64,000 bases of DNA from positions 186,001 to 250,000 of the forward strand of contig JAGPYM010000041.1 of assembly GCA_020736575.1 (NCBI GenBank), read 5' to 3'. Of this stretch, positions 11,340-24,110 are shown in pieces. The position numbers were made by a program, and so were the translations under genes. How positions within the stretch are numbered: position 1 is the stretch's first letter; every line of letters starts with the position of its first letter. The DNA is from Thelonectria olida. Lineage: Eukaryota > Ascomycota > Sordariomycetes > Hypocreales > Nectriaceae. Below the pieces are notes generated by a model, which did not search any database, was not told the origin of the DNA, and saw only the letters and a list, made by a program, of their open reading frames with translations.

Positions 11340-11690
11340 GCTACAGGGGTCCTTTTCAGCTGCTGACGCCTCCCGCACGCAAATCCCGCAAAGATGTTGC
11401 GCTGTCCCACGTCGTCAGTGATGGCAATCCATCGCCGTCCCGACTCATCGATCGGAGGAGAAGCCATCTCGCTGATACCATCATATCGCACAACAAGGCC
11501 AACGTGCCCACTCGGTGAAGATGGCGCCTAGCTTGTTTGAGAAAGCGAAATTCAAGGCCAGAAGGTTATTGCAGGCCGCTCCCGAAGAATCCGCCTCGGC
11601 TCCTTCACCACAAACACCTTCGCCAACACCGTCTCAGCCTGCATCCGAACCAGCAACTCAACCAACATCTCAGCCAACGCCTTCGGGATG
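11340..11690 (+). pseudogene. Truncated duplicate of an NLR promoter and 5' coding end
   Basis: This block is clearly related to 5540-5880, the upstream region and first codons of the NLR: both share a CAGCTGCTGACGCCTC motif, CCCGCA(A/G)AGATGTTGC and the following spacing up to the ATG. The ATG at 11521 opens MAPSLFEKAKFKARRLL and a Pro/Gln/Ser/Thr-rich segment like the NLR N-terminus (SQPAS.PATQP.SQ), then hits a TGA near 11690 before any NACHT_N sequence. No NACHT or WD sequence follows. It is the residue of a second NLR copy or a partial duplication. Confidence 0.7.
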
Positions 11691-12586
11691 ACCAGGTGCG
11701 GTTATCATAGCGATAGCCGCTATATCGGTCAGTCTTCAGTGAGACTGGGAAGAGGGCGTCGGCGTGACCGCACGAGGCGGCCGAGCCCGTGAGAATAAAG
11801 AAAAGAACCAAAGAAACAGAAGGGAAAGGAAGATAGAAGGAGAGGAGGAGACTCAAATGCATCTCCGATCTGCCTCGTATAGTAACGAGTGCAAATCCTT
11901 TCGAAGAAGGCGCTTGATTTGGTCAACTTGATGTACTTGTCGAAGTTCCTTCCTATTGCGAGGTTGACCGCCGCAGTCGGCGAGGGGACGAGCCTTATTC
12001 GACACCGCCGCGGTACTTTCCTGCAGTAGAAGACATGGTCAGGTGCTTTGCGTCGGGGCACAGCTCGGAAGTTTATTACAGCTCATGGGATAGGGTATTT
12101 CAAGAACCCGCTATCAGCCTCCATGACAATATCATCGTATATTCCAAACTCGACGCTTTGCTACGGCTGCTATGCAGCAAGCCAAGACCCTCCAAGCTTG
12201 CAAACAAATTGCTAGCCCTTGATACTTTTCAGAACTTTTTTTTTCCCTCGCGTTTTTATTCTTTCAAGTCAAGCCCGAGCAAGTTTGAAAGGGAAAATAT
12301 CCCGAAACAAATACCGTAAGCCTGAAGGGACCAACATATATTATACCTATCAGGGACCTGACCGACCTGGACCTAACATAGCGGTTTCAGGCACTGGTTA
12401 TCGATAAGGATATTGATGCAACGTCGATTACACCTCCGACCGAGGTTGTGTGGGGCTGACTCCCTCCTCCGCGGCTCTGGTGGCAGTAGATTCCCGATTC
12501 TGGCCATTGGCAGGATAGTTGCTGCTAAACATTCAGAAGATACAAATTTTAGCAAGTGCTATGTTGGTTTTAGGCCTTGATTCTAC
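11691..12586. other. Intergenic region, no supported gene
   Basis: A 110-codon minus frame at 11729-12061 contains protein-like sequence (AIGRNFDKYIKLTKSSAFFERI) but also low-complexity Arg-rich ends and no neighbouring exon; it may be a fragment of an unknown gene. A T-rich run is at 12237-12246. Confidence 0.35.
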
Positions 12587-13254
12587 TCACTGCGACAATT
12601 TTCTCATCTGCTGCTTGGCCGAGTTCACTGTCTCTTTGACCTCGATATAGTTGGTAAAGACGTATATGCCCTGTTTCCTGATTAGCATCTGGTCACCAGT
12701 TCACAGGATGCGGTGCCTTACTAGAATACCACTGATGATAAAAAGAACCCAGGCGATGATCGAAAAGGCGATAACAGTCCGCCACTGCGAACATCCGGCT
12801 CCATTGATGTTGACCCTGCCCACCGGCCCAACCCTCCAGAAGCGTCCCCAATAATAGCCCCAATAGTTGTAGTACCACCCTGCACTGCAGATGTGGCTTC
12901 TTGTTCTCTATCATGACGCAAAATTATTGGGTTCCTGTCCACAAGAGAGCAGCAGAGGGGTCTCACCGTTTCGAGCAAGCAAAACGCGACCAGCCACATG
13001 ATAAAGAGGACGAAGTCGAATGGAAAGCTCATGAAAAGAATATCAAATGGTGCGAAAACCAATATCGAATAGACGATAGTAATGCCTGCGACGACCATAG
13101 CGTAGATAATTCGTCCATCGACACTGACACTGGTAGCCTCATCGACCAGGTCGCAGAACCGGCCAAGGAGACCCAGTACGATCGCACCGCAGGCGAGCTC
13201 CAGGAATCGCAGGATTACGGAGGCGACCTTGTGTCCAGTTCCACTACTCGCCAT
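12587..13254 (-). CDS. MARVEL-domain integral membrane protein (185 aa, three exons)
   Basis: Exons 12967-13254, 12722-12907 and 12587-12670, with phase-0 introns of 59 nt (12908-12966) and 51 nt (12671-12721, GTAAGG donor, GCTAATC branch, AACAG acceptor). Splicing is needed to reveal the hallmark WYYNYWGYYWGRFWR and the last transmembrane helix (VIAFSIIAWVLFIISGILG). The ATG at 13254 starts MASSGTGHKVASVILRFLEL, usual for fungal MARVEL proteins of ~170-200 aa. Four hydrophobic segments are visible (about residues 8-30, 45-62, 68-96 and the one near 135). The C-terminal tail is short and charged (EVKETVNSAKQQMRKLSQ). MARVEL proteins sit in plasma-membrane or vesicle microdomains; the specific role is unknown. 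Confidence 0.83.
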
Positions 13255-14777
13255 CCTTGGATGAAGCCAAAACTCCTTAATAATGGGTTGTAAGTAGTCA
13301 AGTAATTGGTTGATGGTTGATACCAAGGATTTGTTCGACTCGAGACGAAACAGCAGACTGTTATTTCTTCAACCACGAATGCCTGATATAAGACGACCAT
13401 GAAGGCCAACACCTTTGTATAATCCGGTGCTCCCGCTTGGCCCGTAAAGAGGGCGATGTTCTTTAACTTTGAGCAACGTCACCGTGACCCAAAGGCTTGT
13501 TGAAGGTTGGCGCCTAACATTGGAGTCGCACCCTCTTCCACAGTCTTCCAAATAGAAACACTGTGCTTCGCACTTGGATGGCACCTGTGTTGTCTCCGAC
13601 GCAGGTCGTCTTTTTTAGTGTTATCGCTTCCGACATGAAGGGCAACGCTAAGAAAATCACCGCGAGCAACTTCTTTGTTCTTTACGCAGCGGCAGTCACG
13701 GCTAGACCTCAACTGTAGAAGAACAAACCCCGATACACCGAGGGAATCATCACCAATCTTGTCTCACTCACATTGTAACGGCGGACTCCAAGAGTTTGGC
13801 TTGAACTGACAATCAACATGTAACATCAAGATTCTGGCAAGTAGTATATCTCCCTGCAGGATATAGACGATGCCATGTATTACTTGTGGGGGTCTCTAGT
13901 CCGGCGATCCCCGTGGGAGCTGGAAAGCTAGAGTGTTGACGCGGCTGCCCAAGATAAAGAGAAATCAAGCGCCCAAGATTGAGTCTGGCTCCGGGCCGGG
14001 ACTGCAAGGCCGACGCCTCCTCACCTTTTCATTTGGAGGGGTAAAACCCACCATGCCCTTTGGAGATTCGGTCCTGTTGCGTTAACGGCGGCCAAAAACT
14101 ATCTCCGTATCTTTGCATGCTTTAAGAACTCCGCATCCTCTCATACGCTCTATTCTTATCCCAATCATCGACCGCCCACAATATCGTCCGACCAGCGAAA
14201 ACCTCTCGGGGTCCTGGGGTGATCTGATGGCGGCCGCAGCGAGTTAGGCTGGACTGTTGGGAAGCTTATGTGTCGCGCTCTCATTTAGCAGTGATTAGGG
14301 TGGCTGTTAAACTAGAATCTCAAGCAGGTGGTCTCGAACGATAAAATTCCCAGAAGACAGAGTAAACTCAAGGGAACGATGGTCCAATCTAAAACAGCCA
14401 GTGACAAGGTATTGTAGTCCCAGTGAAAGCAGCATGCTGCCCCGGAAAGCCCGGCTGTCAAGCGCCGAGCTTGGCGGACGGTGTTGGCCAGAACACCTAA
14501 ACCCTAAAGCGACTAAGTTCGTTGGCGTCTATCCTCCGCTGAAGATAAGAATGTCATCCTCTGTACGTATCTGGTACCAAGTTCATCGCCAGCGACCTTG
14601 TCGACAACCTTCTCAACTCCAAGCAATGCCCATAAAGGCGACTCTTTCATAAGAAAGGAGACGGCTTCCATCCTCAAACTTTGAATTATCCCTTCTATTC
14701 CTCTCATCTCGCCTCCTCTTCAACTTTCGGATTAAGCAACTCGACATTCACCTCCTTGAGCTTCGGCGAGGTCACCA
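13255..14777. other. Divergent intergenic region between the MARVEL gene and the K+ channel
   Basis: No supported gene over 1.5 kb. Small frames on both strands lack family signal. It presumably holds both promoters. Confidence 0.45.
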
Positions 14778-17077
14778 ATGGGACGAGACAAGATGCCCAT
14801 CACAAACGATGCAGATTTAGGTGGGAATACCGACCAAGAAGCCCAGGTCACCAACAGTCATGTCTCTCGTGGGAAATGTTTTCAAAACGAAGATGCTGAA
14901 CTAGAAGCTAGGTAAGCCACAAGAACACACATCCCCAGGACGATGCCTCATCCGTTACGCCAGCGCTAAGATATGTGCACTTTCTCGTATTGCAGCCGTT
15001 GGTGGTTCCTCTCAGCGGCATTCCCTATGACCGCAGGGGCTCTAGGTCCCGTAGCTTCGGCGTTTAGTATCTGTTCCCTAGTTGAGCCATGGCGACAGCA
15101 TCTCGTTCCCGGGGGAGCTATCCAAGACGCCGATCCAGTCCCCGACCCGACGTGGTATGCCATGCCCTAATTTCGAACGATGCCTAAAGCGGCTCTTCCC
15201 TGATATATGCTCCTATAGGTTGACGATTGTCGAGGCCATCCAGCTTGTTATCGGCATCATCTCCAACATATTTCTTCTCCTCAACATGGCAAGACGAGTC
15301 CAATTTCGCCTGGCCCAGCCCATCACAATAATTGGATGGTACTACACAAGAAAAACATACAATCGGGGGACGTCGCTAACATGAGGTCAACAGGTACGCC
15401 TCTGCTCTCTGCCGCATGTCTCTGAGCGCTGCTGTCGCTCGGCCTCTCAAAGACATTGGGTTCCCTCAAAACGAGGTTGTCTGGTCTCAGGCATTTTACT
15501 ATGGCATTTGGGCAGCCATCCTCTATTTCATCGATGCTTCGCTCATGGCGGCTACCTTCTGGGGTGCTTTGACTAGTCGCTACCGGAAGGACTTTATACT
15601 GACCTTAAGTCAACGCACTCTAATGTTACAGACCATTATGTTCCTTACATACCTCCTCCTTGGCGCCTATGTCTTTTCCTAAGTTGAAGGCTGGAACTAC
15701 CTGGATGCTGTGTATTGGACCATTGTTACCCTCTTTACTGTTGGATTTGGTGATTACTATCCTAATACTACTCTTGCAAGAGCGCTCCTGATCCCATACG
15801 CGCTCACTGGTATTATAACTCTTGGTTTAGTCATCAGCTCAGTTAGGAGCCTAATGCTCGAGCGTGGACGACGCTGCGTCGCAGCCCGAATGGACGACAG
15901 GAAGCGACGCAAGATGATCCGGACTATAACACGCAGTGGTGACGATAAGGTCCTCGAGCCCATCCGCCAACAGTTCGAAATCTCTCACACACAATCAAAT
16001 AAAGCGCCGGCAAACGAGTTCGAGCGCCGCAAGGCCGAGTTTGCTCTGATGCGCAAGATTCAGGCCAAATCCTCATCTCACAGAAGATGGGTAGCTATGG
16101 CTATCTCTACGTTCTCATGGCTCGGTCTATGGCTCGTGGGTGCTGTTGTCTTTGAGAAGGCTGAGAATCCCTATCAAAACTGGTCATACTTTAACGCTTT
16201 CTACTTCTGCTTCGAGGCCTGGACGACTATCGGATATGGTGATCTCGCCCCTATATCTAATGCAGGCAGATCTTTCTATGTCTTTTGGTCTCTCCTAGCC
16301 TTGCCCACGATGACGGTACTTATCTCACATGCTAGTGATACTGTGGTTAGGATCATCCGAGATGGTACCATTCTACTTGGAAATGTCACGATCCTGCCGA
16401 ACGATGGAGGCTTTATCGGAAACGTGAAGCATATCATCAGCAAGATTACGTTCGGTAAGGCCTTCCCAGGTCACCTGGACTCTGCATCTCCAGAGTTGGC
16501 GGCACCCTCGAAGAACATCGATCAACCATTAGCTGGGACCGTGAACGAGGCCTACGAACCAACTCTCCAAGACGACAACAGAGGCTGCCCCAGTGCCTCT
16601 GCTGTCGGCCAAGGGGTTTCACAGGACAGCCGCCGATCACACACTCGTGCTGCTCCATCGATTTTCACCTCCGAATTGCGCTGCAATCACCACGATGGGC
16701 TTCCCACAGGAACTGACTTCCACTTCCTCCTTATCTCCGAGATCAAGGTCATCGCCACCCACCTCAAAGAATCCAAGCCGCATCGCTACACTTTCGACCA
16801 ATGGGCCTGGTACCTCAAACTCATGGGCGAAGATGAACACAATGCACAGATGCACTGCAAGGCCACGCCGAAGGGAAAGGCCCGGGATCCTAGCCATGGG
16901 GACTCAGATATGGAGCTGACGTGGTCGTGGGTCGGGCCTGGCAGTCCTTTAGTGGGTAGTCAGGAGGAGAGCGAGTGGATTTTTAACAGGCTGGTGGATC
17001 GGCTGTGGGACTCGCTGTCGTCTGAGCGGAGGCGGAGGCTGTGGGACCTTGCCAGGGAGGTGTATCCAGAGCTATAG
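14778..17077 (+). pseudogene. TOK-type two-pore outward-rectifier K+ channel, broken by an in-frame TAA
   Basis: Exons 14778-14911, 14996-15154, 15219-15338 and 15394-17077 join in consistent phase 2 (introns 84, 64 and 55 nt; the last has a GCTAAC branch). Early sequence SRWWFLSAAFPMTAGALGP and LLLNMARRVQF..AQPITIIG is typical of fungal TOK channels, which have eight transmembrane segments and two pore loops. Both selectivity filters are present: TVGFGD at ~15740 and TIGYGD at ~16230. The long C-terminal domain after the second pore is cytosolic. One TAA (15680-15682) interrupts the helix before pore 1, between GAYVFS and VEGWNYLDAVYW, with the same frame open on both sides. The product would be ~698 aa if read through. 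Everything else looks intact, so this is a recent nonsense mutation, readthrough or a base error. Confidence 0.85.
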
Positions 17078-18220
17078 GGGTTTTGTAATTTGGATAGAGA
17101 TGAGAGCGTGAAGGAGAAAAACAGGACAATGGCCGTGCTTTGATATACTGACCACTCACATATGCGACGAAGTTGAAGACTTTTTCGCATCTCGTTTGTT
17201 TGGTGCGTAAATGTGATGAGATTGGATCAGGCTGGACGGGAATGGGCGAAGCGTTTGAGGAGGCCGACTATTTGGATGATCTACACGATTCTCAAGCAAC
17301 CCGCCACACACCCTTTCACACGATAATTAACGTATGATCTTGTTTTCTTTTGTTACAACACGGCTATCTGAGTGCTTTGCTTTGCTCAACGCAGTCGTAG
17401 ACGAGTCCAATTCTTAGTAGAAGTAGAGAAGTAGTAGCACAGCATGTAGAGAGAACTTCTATAGCAATTCTATACGCTCGGGTCGCCTTGATCAGAGATG
17501 ATCTAAGCTCAACTCACCCACTAAACTACCAATGCTAACTATCAAGTCCTCATACAATCGAAAGCAGGCACTGCTTCAGCCGCCGAAAATAGGAAACTGA
17601 ATACTTGGAGGATTTAGGCTTCAAGTTGACTTGCTACTAACCTTCACGAGGACCAAGAAGAAGGGCGATGACTAGACCAAAAGGACAAGGCGGGATCCAC
17701 AAGGGCTTGGCGAGATTAAGGCAAGAACTAGAGAGGTGTATGTATTTTTAGCTTCAGAGCCCTTTGGGCATGGCCTACCGGGCGTAATAGACGCGTGTGT
17801 GTGTGTGCAGTAGGGTCAGCTTGAGTATTTTAGCAATCACCATGATTCAGCAGCGTCGATTCGAACGATTCCACGCGATCTCATTTCCCTCCCCAAAGCG
17901 GACGCTCGCACGCTATCACATGCACTAGGTCGCACCGTTCTCGCGACGGGTCTTCCATCATAGACCGAGCGACGGTAATGCCCCTGTCCTAACCTGAGCA
18001 CCACCGGCTTCCGGCTCAAAGTGTTCATCATACCCACTATGGACGGCGTCGCCCGTTGATTACGAGCCTGCATGGCGGCCATATTTGGCACCTGGGACCC
18101 TGTTTATGTCCTGGATAACAAGGACGAAAATCCGTCATTCTTGATGTCCTCGAGACGCTTCTTTTAATGATATTTATAAACAGTCTTGACTAAGATAGTT
18201 TACAATCCTTTCACTTGCCA
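17078..18220. other. Intergenic region with LINE relic and GT repeat
   Basis: No gene between the convergent channel and transporter genes. It holds a LINE 3'-end relic (17565-17795) and a short (GT)n tract near 17793-17806. Confidence 0.5.
17565..17795 (+). mobile_element. Degenerate LINE 3'-UTR relic
   Basis: The segment CTTCAGCCGCCGAAAATAGG and onward parallels the 3' UTR after the LINE ORF at 53.4 kb (CTTCAGCTGCCGAGGATAGG), and the closing ACCGGGCGTAATA motif matches the LINE end at 30.2 kb (CCCGGGCGTAATA). No coding part remains. Several differences are G-to-A on this strand, compatible with RIP, though too few to prove it. Confidence 0.5.
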
Positions 18221-21200
18221 CTAGTCACTCTCAAAGGGGTCGGATTCGGGCGGTCTGGCAATTTCAATATGAGTAGAAAGGCTCGCCTCAAATCGCCTTC
18301 TCCTTACTGATCGCGGCAACAAGCCGAGTCGTCCTCCGCTGGGCCAGCGGCTTTCAACCATCTCGCTGGCCCTGCTATCCCTACCGCCCATGCCCACGCG
18401 GAAGCTGAAGTCCACGACGCCTACAAGCCCGCTCACCGCCCGCACCAACCCCTCAAGGTCATCGCATACCAGCGTGCTGCACACCTGCATCGCGACGAAT
18501 TCCGCGTAGCCACGCCGCTCCAAGGGTGCGTCCAGGGATTTGGTGTCCCCGGGGAAGGCCACGTCTGCTTGTTTGCTTTGGGGTTGTGGGTCGCGTCTGG
18601 TGCGTTTCTCCGCGACGTGATCTGGGGCCTCCTGGCGCAAATCGATGGTAGTCAGTCCCGAGTTTCCGCGTCCACGTGAGAAGTCCCGATGGGGAAGTGA
18701 TGGATTGTCCTCTTGATCTGATTCGGTGGCCCTGTCGTCTTTAGGCAGCCGAATCAGTCTCGGCATCATCTCGTAAGGTTGAGGAAGAAGCAGAAAGGGT
18801 GGCAAGCTCTGGCCTGCAAGCATCGAGTTTGACAATAAGGTCAATGTCGACAGGAAAGTATGGTTCGTCGGTTCTACTCCCGAGAGGACCTCTGTGAGCG
18901 CCTGCCACCAACTATTATCTTGCGCATCTGCGGCGGCATCTGATGAACCAGCTTGCCCATCGTCGGGGTCCCCCGCCCTATGCGTTCGCGGCGGATGTGT
19001 TAAGGCATAGCTCATAAGCGTTAGATAGCTCATGATACGCCCGCTACGCTTGATGATCTCTTGGTATGTCTCAACGGGAAAGCGGCCGCCTAGGTTGGGC
19101 TCCCACCGCTGCCACACGACGTGAGACTCGATAGACGACATGAGACGTATAACCTTGCCGAAAATCTTACGCCGAGCTTTTAAAAGGTGGTAAGCAGGCG
19201 ATGTTTCTGACTCGATATCGCCTGCTGTCCCTTCAAGCTGCGATTGCATAGTCGAAAGTATGACGCTGAAATATTGAGCGAGAAGGTATATGGTCGCGGA
19301 CAAATCCTCTCGAAGCCAAGTCCGATCGGTTAAAGGAGAAGGGAAAATTGTCCAGAAGAACGCAATCAGACTGCCTGACGCGACAACAGCGAGCCGATAC
19401 GGAGCCAGGAGATAGGTTCTACACACATTATATTAGCCTATGACGACCTAGATAATACGAAAAGGACAGGTAGGGCTTACGGATGGTATGGCTGTCCTGA
19501 CTCAGTTGCTACCGCTTCGCCAAGCTGTCTTACCTGCAACTCGTAACCGATAATAATAATCTGAGTAATAATGGTAATCATAACGGCTGTAAGAAACCGG
19601 GGAAATTTGAAAAAGTAGTACTCAATGAAGAGAAAAAACCATAGGAAAACAATAACGCCGGGGGTCTTCTGGTCGACGATATACCAGATAACGAGTGAGA
19701 AGATCATGCCTAGACACATGCCCCCGACTCGACAGAAAAAGCCGAAAATCGACTGGCCAGAAGCTGTTGAGAGTGAGTAATTGTCCAAGTCAAACTCCAA
19801 GGGCCGCAGGGACTTACTAATCGTCATTCCCAGAGCGATAGTAATCATTGCCCAATCTAGCCTCTGATCTTGAAAGAATTGTTGGGTTTGCTCCAAGAAT
19901 GCCAGGATACCGACTGTCATCGTAGCAGCGGCGACTCGAAAGCCGAAGACGGATTCCTTAGATCCCAAGGCTAACGGGATCCTACGAAGCCCGTTCCCAA
20001 AATGCTGCCAGATATTGGTGGCAGGAAGATGCTCTAGATCCTTCTTAGGGTTAAAGCTATCTCCGTAATTAACGTTGTTCGTCTCTAGGATATCCTGGTT
20101 CTGCTTTACGCTCGAGTCCTGTTCTTTGAAGACACTCATCAACCACTTCCATAGCCGCCGTTCGGTGGGGAAGAGTAAGCGTTTATGCTTCATTGTACCA
20201 TCCTCGACTTTCTCGTCCGCGAAGGCGACGAGGTCCTGGAGGGCCTCCTCGGCCGCATGCATCAGCTGTTGTATATATAAAGTCACGTAAAGTTGCGTCT
20301 GGTTCCTTGGTATGGCGTCGCTGGCTTCATCCCCAACCCAGGCCCGAGGGATATCTCCATTCTGCGAATAGAATTCCTGGACTTTCTTATCCACAAGGCT
20401 ACCAAAACATTGGTCGCCTGGGTTCACCGCGTCTCCGTGGGCCTCGACATCGTCCGATCCGCTGCTCGTTGACTTCCTGGTTACCTTTGGTTTCGGGAGA
20501 ATCTCCAAGCAGATGCCGGTATGTTCGAGTCCTTGGTCGATTGCTTCCACAAGGCTCTGGAATGGCGTGTGCAATTGTTTCATGACACCATTCCGCACTT
20601 GTTTCTCCCAATTTTCTTCCGCCGCGATCTCAGCCAGTGTGTCCTCAACGACATTCCGCCTTCGGCGTTCGGCGACTCGGTGGAAGATATCTACAAGTGA
20701 ATTTATCGCCATTCTACTGGAAGTCAGCCGCGTTTCTGCCAAGAATTGGGGGACAGCAAACTCGCATTGAAATCGTGAGGTTTCGAATTAGTGTGAACGT
20801 CTCGCCGAGATCTTTCGCGTCAAGCTTTCCCCAAGCCATATCTCTCTTCGCAAATGCCATATTATCATGGACCTTGCCCGTCAAGACTCTTATTATGTGG
20901 ATTGTCTCTGTTAGACGCTTGGCTGCTTTCGCCTCCTTGGCCATACCCTCATCCTTCACCTTCTCCAACTTCTTCGACTTCAGCTTCTTCTTGTCCTGCG
21001 AGGCTTCTCGCTCTTCGGCATTCCTCGTTTCGATATCAAAAATGTCGTCTCTTGCTAAGGCCACCAGATATTCCTTTTGTAGACCGATTGCCTTTCTGAG
21101 CAGGCAAATGAGGCCCCTCAACTCCCCGATCACTATCATGCGACTACTAATAGGGAAGATGAAGAGCGACACGCCTGTCGCTAGTGCCATTCCAAATAGC

Positions 21201-21918
21201 ATCGCTAGAAGCTGCTCTTTGACGAATGCCTCCGCTGCTTTAGTCGTGGCAAGCTTGGGCCCGGAGGTCGTGCTATTGTTGATCAAGATACTATAGATGA
21301 TCACAGGCAGGCTGAAGCTAGGCAGCTTCGCCCGCACAAGGTTTGCGAACCAGATATTGGCGAAGAGCCATACTGCGCAGACGGCTGACTGAGACGAATT
21401 ATACGGTGGTGGGGCTCCTGTGGTAGCCTGGGATGTGGGAGGGGAGGTATGAATACGTGCTTGGACGGAGGACCAGAGGACGAGGAGAGACATGGCCGAG
21501 CCAACGCAGATGGCAAGGAGGTCCAAGATGAGGTTCTGGATAAATCTGTCGCGCGGCAGGATCGCGACGGCAAGGACGGAGATTACCGGGATTAAATATC
21601 CCATCGTCGTGAAGTAAGAGGATATTCGTGTCGATTGGTACATCGATATGCCAATGATAGGAGGGATGGAGCCTCTGTGCAGAGCAAGAATACATTAGTA
21701 TAGAAAGTCCCGAAAGAAGCAAAAGAATGCGGATTGGCTTCTGACTTGAACATCAGGACCAAGGTGGCAGCATTTAGCCCGACCTTGTCCATGAGGCGTT
21801 TCAATGTGGTGGGCTTTGGCTTCGGAAGTTCCTCCGCATCGTTCTCTGCAGCGGCGGGTTCCTGCTTCTCCGGAGCCTGGCTCGGGGACCCATTTTGCTG
21901 CTTTTCTGGGCTCGCCAT
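18221..21918 (-). CDS. FUSC/ArAE-like multipass membrane transporter (1171 aa, four exons)
   Basis: Exons 21746-21918, 20766-21674, 19481-20716 and 18221-19418; all joins are phase 2. The second intron (20717-20765) uses a GC donor (GCGAGT) with a normal CTGAC branch and CCAG acceptor; only this gives the continuous NLTIS-IRMAINSLVDIF reading. The layout fits the fungal ArAE_2_N plus DUF2421 family: a first cluster of hydrophobic helices (~65-230), a long central cytosolic region with a charged KDKKKLKSKKLEK-type stretch, a second helix cluster in exon 3 (FGFRVAAATMTVGILAF ... FLWFFLFIEYYFFKF) and a large soluble C-terminus. Relatives include fusaric-acid-resistance and aromatic-acid-exporter-like proteins; the substrate is unknown. 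N-terminal ~45 residues are Pro/Glu/Ala-rich. Confidence 0.85.
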
Positions 21919-22552
21919 GGGTTGAGATGTTCAGGGGCTTGTAGTGAGAGATGAAGGGAGGTGAGGCCGGGATAGGCGCGCAAGCGAGTTGATGAATGTC
22001 TAAGTTCGTCATTATGACGAAGTGTAAGTCGCGCCCACGAGATACCTTTTTAAGACGATGCGATGTAGATGCCGACGGTGAATTAGCGTTGGCCGATGCT
22101 GTCATTCCACATCTCCCAATGGTGAAAGGGGCCTCTTCGTGTCGTTGCACACAACAGCGCCAATCCTCCGTGGGCGGGTAACTGGCCCAGGAGGGCACTG
22201 CCAATCTGTTCACCAGGGCGCGGAACTTTCCACCTCCAATCAGCCGAGATTTGAGGATAGAGTTTCTTCGTCAGCGCATGCGTAAGTTGAGGCACGCTGA
22301 GCTAAAGAATCCATAACTTCCCTCGAGTGAGAAATCCTGGCAAGACAAGGCAAGCAACCATCTATCTACTTTTGAGGGTGCCGTACCCCGCACTTCATTT
22401 GAACTTGAGTAGTTGGTACTTGCCACCTTCCCTTGTAATCACACTTTCTTGGCATGCAAGTGTTAAGAAAGTAGCCTTATCTACACCTTTTTCCTTAACA
22501 AGCGCACAACACACTTACAATCCTGCGCTTTGCGCAGCCGCAGGCGGCGGCG
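21919..22552. other. Upstream region of the transporter gene
   Basis: No supported gene; overlapping short frames on both strands only. Confidence 0.45.
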
Positions 22553-22687
22553 ATGGCAACGTCCACGACGAACCCGCCCGCTGCTCCGGATCCCTTTGAT
22601 CTGGGTATCCACACTCCCGCCAACCTGAACCGAGGAGCCCGTGCAGCTCTCTTGCAGAACAGCCCCGCGATCGCGAACGGCATCTAG
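22553..22687 (+). CDS. Possible 44-aa small protein
   Basis: A short complete frame begins MATSTTNPPAAPDPFDLGI and ends in QNSPAIANGI with a TAG at 22685-22687. Its composition is protein-like and GC-rich compared with its flanks, and it is convergent with the membrane-protein gene 45 bp away. No family is recognised; it could be a surviving exon or a chance ORF. Confidence 0.25.
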   Translation: MATSTTNPPAAPDPFDLGIHTPANLNRGARAALLQNSPAIANGI

Positions 22688-23840
22688 GCACCATGTATCA
22701 GCCGCCGGACTCGAGCGGAAGCTTATCGGACTCAGCCTGTTTGCCGCTCCAGGCGCCCAACCTTTTCATCTACCCAGATAGGATACTTGTTAAGGCTCTC
22801 GAACCATTGTATCACACTCCCAATCTGCAAGCTCGAGTCAGTCCCATGCCTCCCACGAAGCACCGCTAAACTCACAAGAAATGCCCAAGAACCTATGAAC
22901 GTCGACAGCGTAAGCGCATACTCGACACCCGGCTGCGTAATACCAAAGCCCAGCGCGCCGCACAGCGTGAACCCGATAGCCCCTATCAAGTTCCATAGTC
23001 CAATATGCCATCCGAGAACCCCTGGCGCGGGGACGTACCAGCGAGACTGGACTTCAAGCATGAAGAGGGTGCTCGAGACGATGAAACCCGTGCCACCGAT
23101 GACTTGGGGCAGCCAGTAGACCCCGTTCTCAGCCGGCGTAGAGAGGCTGTTCAATATGGGCGGTAATGCTGTGAAACCTGATATCCAGAAGACTGTGGCG
23201 CCGAACGTCTGCGAGGAGCAGGCCAGAAAACCTATCTCACAGAAGTAGTGCGTTCTCAGTTCGTACCATGTCGGCCACCAAGACCACATCCGATCACTGT
23301 CAGATGATTCCCCTCGTCTTTCCACGATTTGATCTAGGTTTGTCGAGGTTCCTTTGACAAATGTCCGCTTTTGGGCATGTGAATGCCCGCAATTGTGTGC
23401 AGGATTGAGATGGAGAACACCATCTACAGTTTCTTCCACTGCCCATCCAAAACAGTCTGAGCGGTTCTCGTTGACGGCCTCGAACATAAGTAGCACTGAG
23501 CCCAACTCGAAGACAGTGGCTCCGATGAATGCTGTCAGTCCGCTAGCCCAGTCAGAGAACTCTGTCGAGGGATCTTGGACGGGCAGCCAGGAGTTAGTTG
23601 CATCATGTTTTCTAGGATCAACGCTGACGGCCAGCGCATGCCGTCCTTTCCTATTGTCTCGACTTCTCCAGACATAAGCAACTCCGGGACGTTGAGCACT
23701 AGGCCGCGCTGGCAGTTGAACTTGTCCTGTGTCAGGCCCAGTGATTGGCTTCTTGTCGGCAACTAGATATCGCTTAGTTGGATTCAGAGACTTGAGCGGG
23801 CCGGTGCTGTGTTCAGCGTCATAATGACGGCCAGTGAAGT

Positions 23841-23974
23841 TGATGAAGCAAAAAGGTTGCAGGTTATGTTGAAAGGTCTAAGTTGCCTACGTCTGAGAGG
23901 AGCACAGCTCCTTACATAGTATCCACATCCCAGCCACCAGCAGATCGGACCATCTTAGTCATACGGTCTCAACA
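23841..23974 (-). repeat. 3' LTR of the copia element
   Basis: Identical over 134 bp to 29677-29810 and flanked outside by GAAGT. Identity of the pair indicates recent insertion. Confidence 0.92.
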
Positions 23975-24110
23975 CTCCCACTCGAGCTGCTGTTGGACTT
24001 GATGTGCACGCCTGTTGAGTCTCGTTAAAACCCCAAAAACACCTTCGTGGGTGAAAACTGCAGGGAAAGAGCCATCTCGACCCAGGCACTCGGAAATTCT
24101 TGACAGCCTC

